A DNA stretch of 64,000 nt from Mycobacterium marinum (lineage in GTDB: Bacteria; Actinomycetota; Actinomycetes; Mycobacteriales; Mycobacteriaceae). Position 1 is the first letter of the stretch. The number at the start of each line of letters is the position of its first letter. Location: positions 4,712,001-4,776,000 of the forward strand of contig NZ_CP024190.1 in the NCBI RefSeq assembly GCF_003391395.1, given 5' to 3'. Shown piece by piece: positions 17,283-26,257 of this stretch. The translations under genes were made by a program, and so were the position numbers. A model generated the notes under the pieces. The model was not told the origin of the DNA and searched no databases. It saw nothing but the letters and a program-made list of their open reading frames with translations.

Positions 17283-19067
17283 ATGACTTACGTGATCACG
17301 CAGCCAGACATTCTGACGACCGCGGCCGCGGACATCGCCGACATCCGGTCGGCGATCGGCGTGGCCAACGCTGCCGCGGCAAGCCCGACAACCGCAATGA
17401 TGGCCGCGGCCGGCGATGAGGTATCACAGCTCATCGCGAAGCTGTTCAGTGCATACGGCCAGGAGTGCCAAGCCGTCATCACAGACGCCGCGGTGTTTCA
17501 CGACCAGTTCGCTGCCACGCTCGCCGCGGCGGGAAGCGTTTACACGCAGGCCGAGGCCGCCGGCGCGGCCACCTTGTCGCAGGCGTCGACGACGCTGAGC
17601 TCACCCATCCGCGCATTGCTGGGCGGCACGGCGGCCAGCGCGTCGGGTGCGATGGCGGCCGCCGCGCCGATGGCCGCAGCCGGGGACCCGATCTACACCC
17701 TGGTCGTCGGCGGCAGCGGAAACCCGATCCCGTCGCCCGCCTACATCAGCAATGTTGTTTCCAAATTCGTCGCGCCGTATTTTCCGGTCGACCCGGCCTT
17801 GGTTCAGGGGCTGTTCACACCCGCCCAGTTCTACATCGATACCGGTATCAAGACCTTGCCCCTCAACGTGTCGGTCCCCCAGGGCGTAGCCATCCTCACC
17901 AACACCCTGGTCGGCACGAATCCGCCTTACCTAGGGCTGCTCACCAGCGGAAACACCGTAAACGTCACTGGCGACTCGCAGAGCGCCATGATCGCTTCGC
18001 TGGTGATGCGAGCACTCAATCCCACCAATTCAGGGGCCGCGGGCAGCCCATATTTCGACGATCTGACCTTCTCATTGTTCGGCAACCCAATGAACCCCAA
18101 CGGCGGGCTGTTTGCGCGCTTCCCCGGCCTCAGCCTGCCAAGTATGGGTCTCGACTTTTACGGCTCAACGCCAGACAACTCGTTTCCCACCAACGTTTTC
18201 ACACTCGAATACGATGGCGCCGCGGACTTCCCTCGATACCCCATCAATTTCCTGGCGGACCTCAATGCCTTCCTGGGGATCCAGTCCTTGCACGGCCAGT
18301 ACCCGAGTCTTACCCCCGAACAGCTGGACACCGCAATCCCATTGACGAACACGGTGGGCCCCACATCGACCAACTACTACATGATCCCCAGCCCCCATCT
18401 GCCGCTCTTGGATCCAGTGCGGGCAATCCCGGTCATCGGCACGCCGATTGCGGACCTGATCGAGCCTGATTTGCGGTATCTGGTCAACTGGGGCTACGGC
18501 GATCCCGCCTATGGATGGTCGACCTCGCCGCCGAATGTGCCCACCCCGTTCGGGGTCCTCCCGCCGCTGCAAGCAACCACTTCACTGCCGGGCTATCTGG
18601 CCATCGGAACCCAGCAAGGAGTCAACGCCTTCGTCAGTGACATCAACACCGAGATATCGGCGTACTCCAACCTGCCGTCGACGCTGCTGTCCGCTCCACT
18701 AGGGGCGTCGGGCGCTGGGGGCACGTTACTGGCCGGGCTGTCGCCAGCGACGTTCTCCCCCAATGACTTTATCCACTTCCTACAGTCGGCAAACACCACC
18801 ATCGTCAACAACATTTCGAACACCGCCGCCAACACCTACGCGTTCTTGCTTCCCACCGCTGACATCGCCAATGCGCTCGTCACCTCTGTCCCGTCCTACG
18901 ACCTCAACCTGTTCCTGAGCGGGATCGAGCAAGCGATCAATGGGGACCCTGCCGGCGGGTTGGTCTATGCGTTCGGCGCCCCCATCGCCGCCAACATCGC
19001 ATTGGGCACGCTCGCGGGCGGTTTCGAGTTGAGGGCTTTCTTGGGCGTTGCCAGCCAGTTCCTCTGA
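17283..19067 (+). CDS. PE-family protein with PE-PPE (serine hydrolase-like) domain
   Basis: The ATG at 17283 is preceded by GAAGGA. The first 95 residues or so form a helical PE domain (MTYVITQPDILTTAAADIAD), the signal for ESX-type secretion in mycobacteria. After an Ala/Gly-rich linker, a PE-PPE domain of the alpha/beta-hydrolase type follows from about residue 135. Its nucleophile motif is probably GDSQS (TGDSQSAMIASLVMRAL), matching the GxSxS elbow of PE-PPE esterases. Total length is 594 residues. A cell-surface or secreted esterase or lipase is the likely role. It stands alone, with about 200 bases of non-coding DNA before it. Confidence 0.85.
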   Translation: MTYVITQPDILTTAAADIADIRSAIGVANAAAASPTTAMMAAAGDEVSQLIAKLFSAYGQECQAVITDAAVFHDQFAATLAAAGSVYTQAEAAGAATLSQASTTLSSPIRALLGGTAASASGAMAAAAPMAAAGDPIYTLVVGGSGNPIPSPAYISNVVSKFVAPYFPVDPALVQGLFTPAQFYIDTGIKTLPLNVSVPQGVAILTNTLVGTNPPYLGLLTSGNTVNVTGDSQSAMIASLVMRALNPTNSGAAGSPYFDDLTFSLFGNPMNPNGGLFARFPGLSLPSMGLDFYGSTPDNSFPTNVFTLEYDGAADFPRYPINFLADLNAFLGIQSLHGQYPSLTPEQLDTAIPLTNTVGPTSTNYYMIPSPHLPLLDPVRAIPVIGTPIADLIEPDLRYLVNWGYGDPAYGWSTSPPNVPTPFGVLPPLQATTSLPGYLAIGTQQGVNAFVSDINTEISAYSNLPSTLLSAPLGASGAGGTLLAGLSPATFSPNDFIHFLQSANTTIVNNISNTAANTYAFLLPTADIANALVTSVPSYDLNLFLSGIEQAINGDPAGGLVYAFGAPIAANIALGTLAGGFELRAFLGVASQFL

Positions 19068-19292
19068 CCCCTGCTCTGATGGGTGGCCCCGCCGGCCGGC
19101 AGCCGATCTCGTTGTCGCGCTGGGTAATGCCCTGATGGAGTTCTCGGCTAGGACTCCATGGGCGCCCAGAACGCCGGCACCGCACGACTGCGGACGCCGC
19201 ACCGTCCGGTTCAGGCTCTTCAAGAACTATTGAGGCGCGGCGCGCCCGGGCATACGCTGCCAATGGAATCGGCAACTATCTGGTGAGGAAAC

Positions 19293-19661
19293 ATGCCCCT
19301 ACCGCGTCTGCGCCGGGCGGGCGCCGGCCTCGTCACCTGGGTGGCCACCGTCGCTCTCGCGCCACCGGCCCTCGCGGACCCGATGGACCCGATTCCGGGC
19401 AACGGATTCTTTCTCGTCGGGCCCGACATTGCGACCGGCCTCTACCACACTGTCGGGTCGGCATCGGACTGGACGGTGTGGATAAACAATGTGCCGACAC
19501 AGGACTCGATGTGCGTGTGGTTTACCTACAGCACGCCCGATGCGAACAAGGATCACGTCGTCGAAACGAATATTTCTGTCGGCCCGATGTATGCAAATAT
19601 CAATTCGACGGTGAAGGCCTTCGAGTCGCAGAACTGCCAACCCTGGACTCGGGTCACCTGA
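19293..19661 (+). CDS. Small secreted protein of unknown function
   Basis: A 122-residue protein with a clear Sec signal peptide: a basic start (MPLPRLRRAG), a hydrophobic core and a cleavage region PPALAD near residue 29. The mature part of about 93 residues has two cysteines likely to form a disulphide and is rich in Gly, Thr, Asn and Asp (GNGFFLVGPDIATGLYHTVG). GAGGAA precedes the ATG at a good distance. It resembles small conserved mycobacterial exported proteins, but I cannot assign a function. The following gene also encodes a small secreted protein. Confidence 0.7.
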   Translation: MPLPRLRRAGAGLVTWVATVALAPPALADPMDPIPGNGFFLVGPDIATGLYHTVGSASDWTVWINNVPTQDSMCVWFTYSTPDANKDHVVETNISVGPMYANINSTVKAFESQNCQPWTRVT

Positions 19662-19880
19662 ATTGCCAGCGGGTCCGGCGTGCTGCCTCCAGTCCATCGA
19701 CCAGGGTGGGGTCCGCCCGACCGCCCGGCTAGCAAAATCCGCCGCGGGTCGGCGACAAGGAGCGGCCCGGCGGTGCACCAAACTTGCTGCTTGCGACCGA
19801 TCGTTTGCAGCGGTAGTGGTCTCGGTGTGCACCAAGCCGGTGGCGACTTCGGTGTACCAAAGCTGAAAGGTGGAACCGAG

Positions 19881-20357
19881 ATGGGTCAGTCGCGGTTGAT
19901 GGGCGGACTGCGCCGGGTGATTGTCGTGGTCAGCATGGTGTTCGGCGCCGCGACGTTCAACGCTGGTCAGGCAGGTGCCGACGGCCCGGTTCAGTTGGAG
20001 AGCCGGTTGGGCGATGTGTGTCTGGATGCCCCGAGCGGGAGCTGGATCACGCCGGTGGTGATCAACCCCTGCAACGGGACGGACTTCCAGCGCTGGAATC
20101 TCACCGACGCCCAGCAGCTCGAAAGCGTCGCCTTCCCCGGGGAATGCCTAAACATGCCGGGGCAGAGTTGGACAGTGCACCTACAGCCCTGCGTCGATTG
20201 GTTCAGCCAGCATTGGACCATCCAGCCCAACGGCCAGGTCACCAATGAATTCGGCGGCTGCCTCACGGTCCTCGGCGGCCCGGCCCCTGGGACGTGGCTG
20301 GCCACTCGTTTCTGCAACGGCGATGCCCCCGACCAAGGGTGGGACAGCGTTGCCTGA
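19881..20357 (+). CDS. Secreted ricin-B/QxW-type lectin-like protein
   Basis: With the ATG at 19881 the protein has 158 residues. A signal peptide ends near GQAGAD (about residue 33). The mature domain shows three QxW motifs typical of beta-trefoil ricin-type lectins (FQRWNL, SQHWTI, DQGWDS) and three or four paired cysteines (VCLDA, NPCNG, ECLNMPG, GCLTVLGG). Such domains bind galactose- or mannose-type sugars, so an exported carbohydrate-binding role is plausible. A longer in-frame start at 19680 would bury the signal peptide and is rejected. Fold confidence is good; the ligand is unknown. Confidence 0.75.
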   Translation: MGQSRLMGGLRRVIVVVSMVFGAATFNAGQAGADGPVQLESRLGDVCLDAPSGSWITPVVINPCNGTDFQRWNLTDAQQLESVAFPGECLNMPGQSWTVHLQPCVDWFSQHWTIQPNGQVTNEFGGCLTVLGGPAPGTWLATRFCNGDAPDQGWDSVA

Positions 20358-20466
20358 TCGCGCCCGCGGGGAGCCACCGCATCGCCACCGATAGCCGCCA
20401 AGATCAACAAGAGCAATATGCCCACACCACCGGAGAGTCGCTAGTCGCTCGGATAGCCGGCAAATC

Positions 20467-20480
20467 GCGGTAACCTCATT
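20467..20480. promoter_or_regulatory. Operator-like half-site before the TetR-hotdog gene
   Basis: GCGGTAACCTCATT matches 12 of 14 bases of GTGGTAACGTCATT in the perfect palindrome at 21556-21586. It lies about 45 bases before the TetR-hotdog start codon, where an autoregulatory operator would be expected. The second arm is only weakly kept (TTCTC). Confidence 0.45.
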
Positions 20481-20524
20481 CTCAAAGCGTTCCGGACAAC
20501 GCATCCAAAGAGGAGAATCCGCCC

Positions 20525-21544
20525 ATGGCCGGCCCCAGCGAGCAAGTTGAAGCGACGCGCGCCGACCGCTTCATCAAGACGGCGGTGGAAATCCTGGGCG
20601 AGACCGGACGCACCGACTTCACGGTTCAGGAAGTCGTCACCCGCTCCAAGACGTCGCTGCGAGCGTTCTATCAACACTTCAGCAGCAAGGACGAGCTGCT
20701 GCTGGCACTGTTCGACCGGACCATGTCCCAGACCGCACAACTGTGGCGCGCCGAGGCCGCCGGACTCGACAGCACCGCCGCACTAAAACTCGTCATTGAT
20801 CGCATCAGCGCACAACCGGAGTCCAGCACCCAGGACAGCCTCAATCGTGCGTTGAGCCTCTACAATCAGCATCTCGCCGAAACCCGGCCTCGCGAATACG
20901 CCCGAGTGCTTTCCCCGCTGCATCGGTTGATTCGCGACATCGTCGGACAGGGCATCACCGAAGGCATGTTCAATCCCGGCCTCGACGTCGGGGCCGCGGC
21001 CGCGATCGTCATGCAAACCGTGCTCGGTGCGCTTCGATTGCGTTGGCTCGGAACTGAATTGAATGCAACTCCGATAGATGCCGGCGAACTCTACGAGTTC
21101 TGCAGCCGGGCCCTGGGAGTTCGTGATGCCGAGGAGTCGGCCGCATCCTCGCTGACCGAGCTGTTCGCGCAGATCGGGATGCGCCAAGAACCTTCCCACG
21201 ATGACGGGTTCGCGATGACGATGCCCGTCAGCCCACAGGTGGTCAACACCTCCGGAGCCCTCCAAGGCGGCCTGATCGCCACGCTCGCAGACGTCGCGGG
21301 CGGCCAGCTCGGCCTGCAGTACTTGCCGCCCGGCGCGGCCATGACCACAGCCGACCTGTTCATCCGCTACCTGCGCCCGATCCGACAGGGCGCCGCCCGC
21401 GCGGTGCCGCGGATGCTCAGGGCCGGCCGGCGAGCGCTAGTCATGCAAGTCGATATTTTCGGCGATAGCGCCGACGAGCTTGCCGCAACGGCGACGGTGA
21501 ATTTCGCCATCATCGACCGTAATGACACCAACGAAACAGGTTAG
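20525..21544 (+). CDS. TetR regulator fused to a PaaI-like hotdog domain
   Basis: A 339-residue protein with two parts. Residues 10-60 or so are a TetR helix-turn-helix (AVEILGETGRTDFTVQEVV ... SLRAFYQHFSSKDELLLALF), with a TetR-type helical domain to about 205. From about 230 to 335 there is a hotdog domain like PaaI acyl-CoA thioesterases (VNTSGALQGGLIATLADVAGG, then TTADLFIRYLRPIRQG). The HGG of active PaaI enzymes reads QGG here, so the domain may sense rather than cleave an acyl-CoA. AGGAG precedes the ATG. Probable targets are its own gene and the amidohydrolase next door, given the palindrome between them. Confidence 0.82.
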   Translation: MAGPSEQVEATRADRFIKTAVEILGETGRTDFTVQEVVTRSKTSLRAFYQHFSSKDELLLALFDRTMSQTAQLWRAEAAGLDSTAALKLVIDRISAQPESSTQDSLNRALSLYNQHLAETRPREYARVLSPLHRLIRDIVGQGITEGMFNPGLDVGAAAAIVMQTVLGALRLRWLGTELNATPIDAGELYEFCSRALGVRDAEESAASSLTELFAQIGMRQEPSHDDGFAMTMPVSPQVVNTSGALQGGLIATLADVAGGQLGLQYLPPGAAMTTADLFIRYLRPIRQGAARAVPRMLRAGRRALVMQVDIFGDSADELAATATVNFAIIDRNDTNETG

Positions 21545-21555
21545 CGGCACCCTTG

Positions 21556-21586
21556 CACCTAGTGGTAACGTCATTACCACTAGGTG
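21556..21586. promoter_or_regulatory. Perfect 13-bp inverted repeat, probable TetR operator
   Basis: CACCTAGTGGTAA and its exact reverse complement TTACCACTAGGTG are separated by CGTCA. The site lies 12 bases after the TetR-hotdog stop and ends 29 bases before the amidohydrolase start, so it should overlap that gene's promoter. A 26-base perfect match in inverted orientation is very unlikely by chance. Binding by the adjacent TetR protein is inferred. Confidence 0.8.
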
Positions 21587-21615
21587 AGAATCGAGACTTT
21601 TCCAAGGAGATCGCC

Positions 21616-22821
21616 ATGCCTTCTCGCGAGCTTCCCTTTCCGGTGTTTGACGCCGACAACCACATGTACGAGCCGCAGGAGGCCCTCACCAAGTTCCTCC
21701 CGGACAAGCGCAGACACGTAATCGATTACGTGCAGGTTCGCGGCCGCACCAAGATCGTGGTGCGCGGCCAGATCAGCGATTACATTCCCAACCCGACATT
21801 CGAGGTGGTCGCCCGGCCCGGAGCCCAGGAGGAGTACTTCCGCAACGGCAGCGGCGGCAAGAGCTACCGCGAGGTGATGGGCGAGCCGATGAAGGCGATT
21901 CCAGCGTTTCGCGAGCCGGGGCCGCGACTCGAGGTCATGGACGAGCTCGGCCTCGATTACGCCCTGATGTTTCCCACGCTGGCCAGCCTGGTCGAAGAGC
22001 GGATGAAAGACGACCCGGAGATGACCCACGACGTCATCCATGCGCTCAACCAATGGATGTATGAGACGTGGTCGTTCAACTACAAAGACCGCATCTTCGC
22101 CACCCCGGTGATCACCCTGCCCATCGTCGATCGGGCACTTGAAGAACTGGAATGGTGCCTGCAGCGCGGTGCTCGCACCGTGCTGGTCCGCCCGGCACCA
22201 GTTCCCGGCTATCGTGGCAGCCGCTCGTTCGGCTTCGAGGAGTTCGATCCGTTCTGGCAGGCCTGTATCAAGGCCGGGATCCCGGTCTCAATGCACGCCT
22301 CCGACAGTGGTTACTCCGAGTTCCTCAACGTTTGGGAGCCCGGCGACGAATTCCTGCCGTTCAAGCCCACCGCGTTTCGGATGCTGGCCATGGGTAAGCG
22401 GCCCATCGAAGATGCGATGGGCGCGCTGGTCTGCCACGGTGCGTTGTCACGCAACCCCGAGTTGCGCATCCTGTCGATCGAAAACGGTGCCGACTGGGTG
22501 CCAACATTGTTCAAAGGCCTCAAGGGTGTCTACAAGAAGATGCCGAACGCCTTCATGGAAGATCCGATCGAGGCGTTCAAGCGATGCGTATACATCAGCC
22601 CGTTCTGGGAAGACCGATTCGCCGAGATCGTGAAGATGGTCGGCACCGACCGGGTGGTCTTCGGCTCCGACTGGCCGCACCCCGAAGGCCTGAAGGACCC
22701 CATCTCATTCGTTGACGAGCTTGCCGGCTTCCCACCAGAAGATGTCGCAAAGATCATGGGCGGCAACATGATGGAGGTCATGAAGATCGGCACACCCGCC
22801 CCCAAACCGGTCAACGCCTAG
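21616..22821 (+). CDS. Amidohydrolase-2 family metal-dependent hydrolase
   Basis: A 401-residue TIM-barrel protein of the amidohydrolase-related family, which includes decarboxylases and C-C or ring hydrolases acting on carboxylic acids. The ATG at 21616 follows CCAAGGAG and is preferred to the in-frame upstream start at 21553, which would include the operator. Metal-site motifs are FDADNHMYEP at the N-terminus, a mid-barrel MHASDSGY and the C-terminal FGSDWPHPEG with the conserved Asp. It is paralogous to the protein at 51961-53166 (shared VRPAPVPG, SIENG and FGSDWPH blocks). It is probably controlled by the upstream TetR-hotdog protein. Confidence 0.83.
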   Translation: MPSRELPFPVFDADNHMYEPQEALTKFLPDKRRHVIDYVQVRGRTKIVVRGQISDYIPNPTFEVVARPGAQEEYFRNGSGGKSYREVMGEPMKAIPAFREPGPRLEVMDELGLDYALMFPTLASLVEERMKDDPEMTHDVIHALNQWMYETWSFNYKDRIFATPVITLPIVDRALEELEWCLQRGARTVLVRPAPVPGYRGSRSFGFEEFDPFWQACIKAGIPVSMHASDSGYSEFLNVWEPGDEFLPFKPTAFRMLAMGKRPIEDAMGALVCHGALSRNPELRILSIENGADWVPTLFKGLKGVYKKMPNAFMEDPIEAFKRCVYISPFWEDRFAEIVKMVGTDRVVFGSDWPHPEGLKDPISFVDELAGFPPEDVAKIMGGNMMEVMKIGTPAPKPVNA

Positions 22822-22956
22822 CCGTAGGCCTCCCGCCGTACAAGACAGCGGACGCCGGTCAGCGACGAGGCTGCGCGGTAGCGGCGACCGTCAGGATTGC
22901 CCAAACTCACGTTCGAGTCCCCTAGCTGCACCGGGTGAGACGCGGTGCTGAGGGGG

Positions 22957-24720
22957 CTATTGCGCATCGCTAATCGCGCCTGAGGAGGGCGCCGAGTCGG
23001 CGCCCCACGTTCCCGGAATCATCGGCATGCGCGGGCCGCCGCTAAACGCATTGTCGCCCAGCGTGGTCAGGCCCGACGCGGCGGTGGTGGTCTGCCTGTG
23101 CCCGGTTCCGGCGAAACCTCCGGTTCGCGCGACCCGATCAGAGGCGGCAGCAACCCGTTGCTCGTTGCACGAACGACTCGGGTCGTGGTCGGTATCGGGC
23201 TCCAGGTCAGCGTATTCAAAACCGCGGCCGATCTTTTCGAGCTTGGCCCGCCGGCGGCGCTGCGATCGGGGTTGATGTTGGGCCGGCGCCGCGCCCGCCG
23301 CGGCCTCGGCGTCATAGGGCTCCGGCGCCTTCGTTCGAGCGCTGGCACCGAACGCTTTCCTGGCAATGGGAGTCATGCCGCCCGCCAGGTACGCGTAGCC
23401 TTCCATGCCCACACCGGTCACCGGCTGTGGCGCGAACGCGGCGGCCGGCGCGGCCGGGGCCGCCGCCGCCGCGGGAGCCAGTTCCGTGCCCAAGGTGGCG
23501 GGCGGGGCCGAGGGCGGTGGCGGCGCCAGCGTTGCGCCGGGCGGCGCGGGTGGCGGGCCTGCGGCCAGCGATGAACCATCCGGCAGGACGAAGCCGGCGC
23601 TCGACGTCAGGGCCACCGACGGAGCCACGCCAGTCAGAACGCCCCCGAGCAGCATCGGTACGTACGCGGCCGTGAGCTGCGTCAGAGTGGCCGTGAACTG
23701 CGTGACAAGTGACGTGATGTAGGAAATCGCTTGCATGAGCATCGTTAACGAGTATGCGACCGCCGTGTACACGGCATACACCATCTGCGCAATGGTGGTG
23801 ACAAGGTTATAGATAAATGCCATCGCCGATGCGATCATGCTCACCGCGTTATAGACGGCAACAGCGGCGAAAAGGCGCAGCGCCCAGCCCAGAGCACGAT
23901 CGACAAAACTGATGATGTTGCCGATCAGGCTAAACGTCTGGCCGACGAAGTTGGCGATTTGCCCGAGCGCCGCAACCAACAGTTGGGGAATCGTGGCAGG
24001 CTCGCCTTCCACGGCGTTGGCGTTGTCGAAAACGACTAGCGCTCGGTCCGCGCCCACCTCAGCACCGTCGTCTGCGAGTTCCTCGATGATCGGTCCGGCC
24101 TCATTGTCGGGACGTTCCACTAGGCCGTTCGCATCACCGCCGTCCTCGATTGGATCGTCTTCGGGTTCCTCAATAATCGGTCCGGCAGGCTCCTGCTGAT
24201 CAGGACCTCGCAGCATCAGCGGCGCCGGGCGGTTGCGTGGCGGGTTCAACGCCACCGCCATATTTGCCTGCTGCTGATACAACTGCATAACGCCCGCCGC
24301 CTGTACCCACATCCGCGCATAGTCGGCTTCATTGATCGCAAGCGGGATCGTATTGATCCCAAAGAAGTTCGTCGAAAGCAACGCCATATTGCTGGCGCGG
24401 TTGACCGACAACTCCGCCAGCGTTGGCATCTCCGCCAACGCAACGGAGTAAGCCACCGCCGCTTGCTCGTGTGCAATAGCTTGCTGTTGGCATTCCTGAC
24501 CGGCCTCTTCCAACCACTCCAGGTAAGGCCCAAATGCACCCCGATAGCTCTCCGAACCCACGCCCCGCCACGGCACCACAGCCAGCTCATTGCTGAGATC
24601 CTGTGCTGCCCAATCGTATTCGAGGCCCAGCTGGTGCAGAAACGCGCCCGCCTCCGAAAGGGGGCCAGGGCCCGGACCGAAGCTCAGCGCACCCGAATGC
24701 ACCTCCGGCGGCTGGCCCAT
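22957..24720 (-). CDS. PPE-family protein, PPW subgroup (PPE1-like)
   Basis: From the preferred ATG at 24720 the protein has 587 residues and begins MGQPPEVHSGALSFGPGPG, like the N-terminus of M. tuberculosis PPE1 as I recall it. A PPE helical domain covers about 180 residues with NFFGINTIPLAINEADYARMWVQAA. A long acidic then hydrophobic middle (several helices near residues 260-360), a Pro/Ala-rich linker and a C-terminus with GFAGT and PRMPMIPGTW follow; the last two define the PPE-PPW subfamily. A GTG at 24771 overlapping the PE stop is an alternative start. It is probably secreted through an ESX system as a pair with the PE protein upstream. Confidence 0.85.
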   Translation of the reverse strand: MGQPPEVHSGALSFGPGPGPLSEAGAFLHQLGLEYDWAAQDLSNELAVVPWRGVGSESYRGAFGPYLEWLEEAGQECQQQAIAHEQAAVAYSVALAEMPTLAELSVNRASNMALLSTNFFGINTIPLAINEADYARMWVQAAGVMQLYQQQANMAVALNPPRNRPAPLMLRGPDQQEPAGPIIEEPEDDPIEDGGDANGLVERPDNEAGPIIEELADDGAEVGADRALVVFDNANAVEGEPATIPQLLVAALGQIANFVGQTFSLIGNIISFVDRALGWALRLFAAVAVYNAVSMIASAMAFIYNLVTTIAQMVYAVYTAVAYSLTMLMQAISYITSLVTQFTATLTQLTAAYVPMLLGGVLTGVAPSVALTSSAGFVLPDGSSLAAGPPPAPPGATLAPPPPSAPPATLGTELAPAAAAAPAAPAAAFAPQPVTGVGMEGYAYLAGGMTPIARKAFGASARTKAPEPYDAEAAAGAAPAQHQPRSQRRRRAKLEKIGRGFEYADLEPDTDHDPSRSCNEQRVAAASDRVARTGGFAGTGHRQTTTAASGLTTLGDNAFSGGPRMPMIPGTWGADSAPSSGAISDAQ

Positions 24721-24767
24721 CCAAAACGTCGGCACCACCGTGAAGATCGAGAGCAAGAATGGAAGCG

Positions 24768-25079
24768 TCACCTCGGCACTCCAAACGTATACGAAGCCGC
24801 CGCCATGGCATCACGGGCCGCGTAGTCGGCCCCGGACTCGGCAACACCGACCCCCGAACGGGCGAGTTCATCGATCCCTTGGACACCCACCAGGGCGCGT
24901 TCCCCGCCCTGGGCGCTGAACACGACCGCGGTCTGCAGCGAGACCGGATCGACCGCCGGTGGCACTACCGCCGAAATCGCCGGCGCCGCAGCCGCATGCG
25001 CGGCCGCCAGCCGAGCGGTGATTGCTTGGACCGCCGCACTGGCCGCCAACAAGCCTTCGGGAACTACTTGCAGTGTCAT
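24768..25079 (-). CDS. PE-family protein partnered with the PPE gene
   Basis: A 103-residue stand-alone PE protein (MTLQVVPEGLLAASAAVQAITARLAAAHAAAAP...). The length of about 100 residues, the Ala-rich two-helix pattern and the position directly before a PPE gene are typical of PE/PPE pairs that fold as a heterodimer and are exported by type VII secretion. The ATG at 25079 is chosen over one at 25124 because it aligns with the usual PE start. The C-terminal YAARDAMAAASYTFG contains a YxxxD-type secretion signal (YAARD). Confidence 0.85.
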   Translation of the reverse strand: MTLQVVPEGLLAASAAVQAITARLAAAHAAAAPAISAVVPPAVDPVSLQTAVVFSAQGGERALVGVQGIDELARSGVGVAESGADYAARDAMAAASYTFGVPR

Positions 25080-26257
25080 CACTTCCCGCCTCTTGAGGTC
25101 ACTGGTACCGCTGATGCTTGGCACTGAATTGCCAACCGAAAAACGGGACCGACGCTAGCAGCAGCCTGCCCGCGGGAGTTGGGCAGCCCGGTCTGCCGGC
25201 GGCGAAACTCATTTCCTGCCAGGCCTCGACGGCGCGCACTAGGGTGTGGAGGACGTCGCCCACCGCACACCGGGTGTGCTGATGCTCGCGTTTCTGCGCT
25301 GCTAGATGCGGTGAAAGCGGCCCAGGCAGAGGCACCGACCGGTGGCAAGCCGAGTTTCGCGGTGATCGATCGACTCGCGTTTCGCCCGGGTTGCTGGGTT
25401 GGACCGCAAGCATTGCCGGACCATCGCTGAACACCCGGCGCGGCCAACCCCGTTGGGCCGCAGCAGCTATTGGCGCGGCCCCGGCAGGAAACCGATGCGG
25501 TCCGTGACCGGCGGTCACCATCTGCTGATCCCACGCGTTGCCGCCAACGGCGAGCCTGCCGACCCAAGCCCGCCGCGCCCGAAAGTGATACCAAACCAAC
25601 ACCGAATGGTGCGATGATGTTGACCGTCAACGAGTTTCGCAGACGCTTCAATACCATGCCTTTTACCGCTCACCGCATCATGGAAACTCTGCTGGCCTGG
25701 CCACCATGACGGCCGCACTACCAATCGATCTTGTTTCTCAATCACATCCCTGCGCCCGATGTGTCATGGTTGCCCGCCGCTGAGTCATCGAATCCATTGT
25801 GCGCAGCACCGATGTGGGTCAGCTAGCGACGAATTCGCTGCCGCAATCACGTTCCCGAAGACGATCCGGATACCGGTGAGAAATTCCGTTGTAGGCGCTG
25901 CCCAATAGCTCCGGTGCCGCACCGCGATTTGGACCGCCCGAACCGCCGCGGCGACGCGTCAAAGCCGAACTTGACCAAAGTGACTTTCCCCGATCGCCGG
26001 CCGACCGAACCACCCCGACTCGTCGCCTCCACAGCGCGCCAAAGCGCTGCAGCCTTGCTTTTCGGCCGCATCCGCGGGGCCACAATCGACCGCCGAATCC
26101 ACCCTGGCCTCATCACCCTGGTGGTCGCGGCCACGACCGGCCGCATTTTGGTGACGCGAGCAGGTAGCAGATATTGATAGCCTAGATGTTGCTGCTTGAC
26201 CTGCTGCGTCAACGCACATACTCGTTTGTTCGCTCGGTCCACAGGAGGGACGGCCAC
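25080..26257. other. Large non-coding or decayed region
   Basis: About 1.2 kb without a convincing gene lies between the PE gene and the Rv1364c homologue. Short frames on both strands lack ribosome sites and recognisable motifs. In M. tuberculosis the neighbour of Rv1364c is the anti-sigma-antagonist gene rsfA (Rv1365c); I see no trace of it here. The last 80 bases contain the promoter region and AGGAGG ribosome site of the phosphatase gene. Confidence 0.4.

Noticed and set aside
22905..22935. GTTCGAGTCCCC, another tRNA T-loop look-alike
   Set aside because: Flanks do not pair into a T-stem and no cloverleaf is possible.
23405..23722. Ala/Gly/Pro-rich frame antisense to the PPE gene
   Set aside because: It is the shadow of the Pro/Ala-rich linker of the PPE protein.
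25617..25709. Short frame MLTVNEFRRRFNTMPFTAHRIMETLLAWPP
   Set aside because: Only 30 residues, no ribosome site and no recognised family; it may be chance.
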